Of a DNA stretch of 7,553 nt, positions 6,701-7,553 are shown in pieces. The notes under the pieces were generated by a model that was given only the letters and a program-made list of their open reading frames with translations, was not told the DNA's origin and did no database searches. The DNA lies in NCBI GenBank assembly GCA_024641805.1, contig JAHECJ010000065.1, positions 901-8,453 on the forward strand, written 5' to 3'. How positions within the stretch are numbered: the stretch's first letter is position 1; every line of letters starts with the position of its first letter. The stretch comes from Desulfococcus sp. GTDB taxonomy: Bacteria; Desulfobacterota; Desulfobacteria; Desulfobacterales; Desulfosalsimonadaceae. The translations under genes were made by a program, and so were the position numbers.

Positions 6701-6722
6701 AAAGAACGAGCGCTCGCTCTTT
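6701..6722. promoter_or_regulatory. 22-base near-perfect palindrome upstream of the -35, candidate regulator site
   Basis: The two 11-base halves, AAAGAACGAGC and GCTCGCTCTTT, are reverse complements with a single mismatch. The GC-rich core stands out in an AT-rich region. It ends five bases upstream of the -35 of the leftward promoter. The size and symmetry fit operators of TetR-family regulators, which often control acyl-CoA and aromatic catabolism genes; assignment to that family is inference. No regulator gene of that kind is in the window. Confidence 0.55.
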
Positions 6723-6910
6723 CAGTTCCCGTTATTCCGGTCGTAATTCCGATTTTTCAAAAGCTGAAAAATATTTTTTTTGACGGATATCACATAGAAG
6801 AAACTAACAATTCCTTACCGAATGATGTTCTAAGGAAAAAATCAGGCTAAAAGCTGTCAGCTCCCCCCGTTTTTTTTTGTAAGGAAACCCCTACAAAAAC
6901 AATTAACCCC

Positions 6911-6938
6911 TTGACAAATAATAAAAATGTAATAAAAT
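6911..6938 (+). promoter_or_regulatory. Sigma70-type promoter of the rightward gene
   Basis: TTGACA (6911-6916) is a perfect -35. It is followed by 16 bases and TAAAAT (6933-6938), which matches five of six -10 bases. Transcription would start near 6945, giving a leader of about 165 bases to the ATG at 7112. Confidence 0.65.
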
Positions 6939-7004
6939 TTAGTACAGAACCGTAAATCAATCTATGTGACTTAAAATTAAAAAATTTTTTACACATGTAA
7001 CTAT

Positions 7005-7055
7005 CTCAAATAATTCTACGACGGTTTAAATGAGGTTACGGTGTACGTATTTGAG
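7005..7055. repeat. Inverted repeat in the leader of the rightward gene
   Basis: CTCAAATA (7005-7012) and TATTTGAG (7048-7055) are exact reverse complements with a 35-base interior. They lie between the promoter and the ribosome-binding site. The interior also carries two ACGGT copies. It may form a long-loop RNA stem, but the wide spacing makes the function uncertain. Confidence 0.35.
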
Positions 7056-7111
7056 CCATATAGAATGGATTAATTTAAATTTTAAATAAACTCTCAAGGA
7101 GTGAGGTTGCC

Positions 7112-7553
7112 ATGAAAAGAAAAAAAACAAACAGTGAGATGATCATTGATTCCTTAAGGTCCGGCAGTGCATTGCGGTCACCGGATATCACCCAAAAGGT
7201 ATCGGAAGCCGCCGGCAAGGAAATCAAAATTCAGGATGTTGCCAGCATTCTCGCAAAGCTGAGCAACAGCGACAAGTGTGATCTGGGATATCTGATCAGC
7301 AAAAAGAAAACCGACCGGGGATATGAATACAGCCTGGTCAAGGAAGCCTTCAGCCTGACACCGGAACAGACCTATGACCTGACCCGGAAAACCGGGAAAG
7401 ACCGGTTCACCCTTGAAGAAGCGGTGAAAAAAGTCCCAACCCTTAAAAAACACATCAAACCCGGAAGGACCAACCTGGACGTTCGAAAAATGGGGCGCAG
7501 CATCGTCAAATCAAATGCATTTTCCTCAAAGGGTGAAGTCTCCGACGGCGCTT
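7112..7553 (+). CDS. Uncharacterised protein, possible winged-helix fold; N-terminal part only
   Basis: An open frame of 147 codons starts at the ATG at 7112 and runs off the right edge without a stop. AAGGAG and GAGG lie 5-15 bases upstream, so the start is well supported. The N-terminus is very lysine-rich (KRKKT). Residues about 8-80 alternate short helices and strands: helix around EMIIDSLRSG, then SPDITQKVSEAAG, IQDVASILAKL, and a GYLISKK...GYEYSLV stretch that could be a beta wing. This is the order of a winged-helix domain, suggesting DNA or RNA binding. A second helical segment follows (PEQTYDLTRKTGKDRFTLEEAVKKVPTL is residues 84-111). I do not recognise a named family. It points away from the dehydratase unit and has its own promoter. 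A regulator of that unit is possible but unproven. Confidence 0.75.
   Translation, partial: MKRKKTNSEMIIDSLRSGSALRSPDITQKVSEAAGKEIKIQDVASILAKLSNSDKCDLGYLISKKKTDRGYEYSLVKEAFSLTPEQTYDLTRKTGKDRFTLEEAVKKVPTLKKHIKPGRTNLDVRKMGRSIVKSNAFSSKGEVSDGA

Larger units (their letters stand above)
6435..7111. other. Intergenic control region between the leftward unit and the rightward gene
   Basis: This 677-base AT-rich stretch contains no convincing gene on either strand. It holds a promoter for each flanking gene, two dyad-symmetric sites near the leftward promoter, T-rich tracts around 6773-6780 and 6870-6878, and an inverted repeat in the leader of the rightward gene. The leftward transcript would have an untranslated leader of about 225 bases and the rightward one about 165 bases. 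I do not recognise a riboswitch or RNA gene in either leader. Confidence 0.7.

Noticed and set aside
6752..6780. Possible rightward terminator: A/T-only 8-base stem followed by a T-run
   Set aside because: The stem is weak and no rightward gene lies upstream for it to terminate; likely AT-rich chance symmetry.
6850..6880. Possible terminator: AGCTG/CAGCT dyad, C-run, then nine Ts
   Set aside because: The dyad has a one-base centre and cannot fold into a useful stem next to the T-run.
7178..7453. 91-codon leftward open frame near the right edge
   Set aside because: It is antisense to the open frame starting at 7112, which has a good ribosome-binding site and promoter; the antisense translation is phenylalanine-rich and featureless.

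Overview
The window looks like a chromosomal piece of a strictly anaerobic bacterium, most plausibly a sulfate-reducing or syntrophic Desulfobacterota ('deltaproteobacterium'). This is inferred from gene content: oxygen-sensitive 2-hydroxyacyl-CoA dehydratase / benzoyl-CoA reductase-type proteins beside heterodisulfide-reductase-like iron-sulfur proteins. No rRNA or taxonomic marker gene is present, so the assignment is tentative.

Six genes on the minus strand fill positions 6434 down to 1 and read as one functional unit. In transcription order they are: a small (374 aa) and a large (412 aa) subunit of the HgdAB/FldBC/HadBC/BcrBC family, each with three conserved-looking cysteine sites for a [4Fe-4S] cluster; a 254-aa ATP-dependent activator (HgdC/HadI/FldI type) with its two cluster cysteines; a 340-aa protein with two N-terminal [4Fe-4S] sites and a C-terminal CCG domain; a 459-aa FAD-binding oxidase of the GlcD type; and the first 105 residues of another iron-sulfur protein, cut by the window edge. 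The first three genes are separated by gaps of 172, 264 and 148 bases. The last three are almost fused, with one-base gaps and near-identical ribosome-binding junctions.

The likely logic is this: the activator spends ATP to fire single low-potential electrons into the two-subunit enzyme, which either dehydrates a 2-hydroxyacyl-CoA or reduces an (aromatic) acyl-CoA. The FAD/iron-sulfur trio either feeds electrons to the system or interconverts a 2-hydroxy acid and its 2-oxo acid. The exact substrate cannot be read from the sequence.

A 677-base intergenic region (6435-7111) separates this unit from a rightward gene of unknown function that runs off the right edge. It holds a good sigma70-type promoter for the minus-strand unit (TTGACA-17-TATCAA). 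An inverted repeat overlaps its -10/start region and a 22-base palindrome lies just upstream of its -35. A second promoter (TTGACA-16-TAAAAT) points at the rightward gene.

Two gaps that flank the activator gene contain hairpins whose arms are built from 7-base tandem units sharing an AGGT core. These repeats and the dedicated redox module are the parts most worth a second look.
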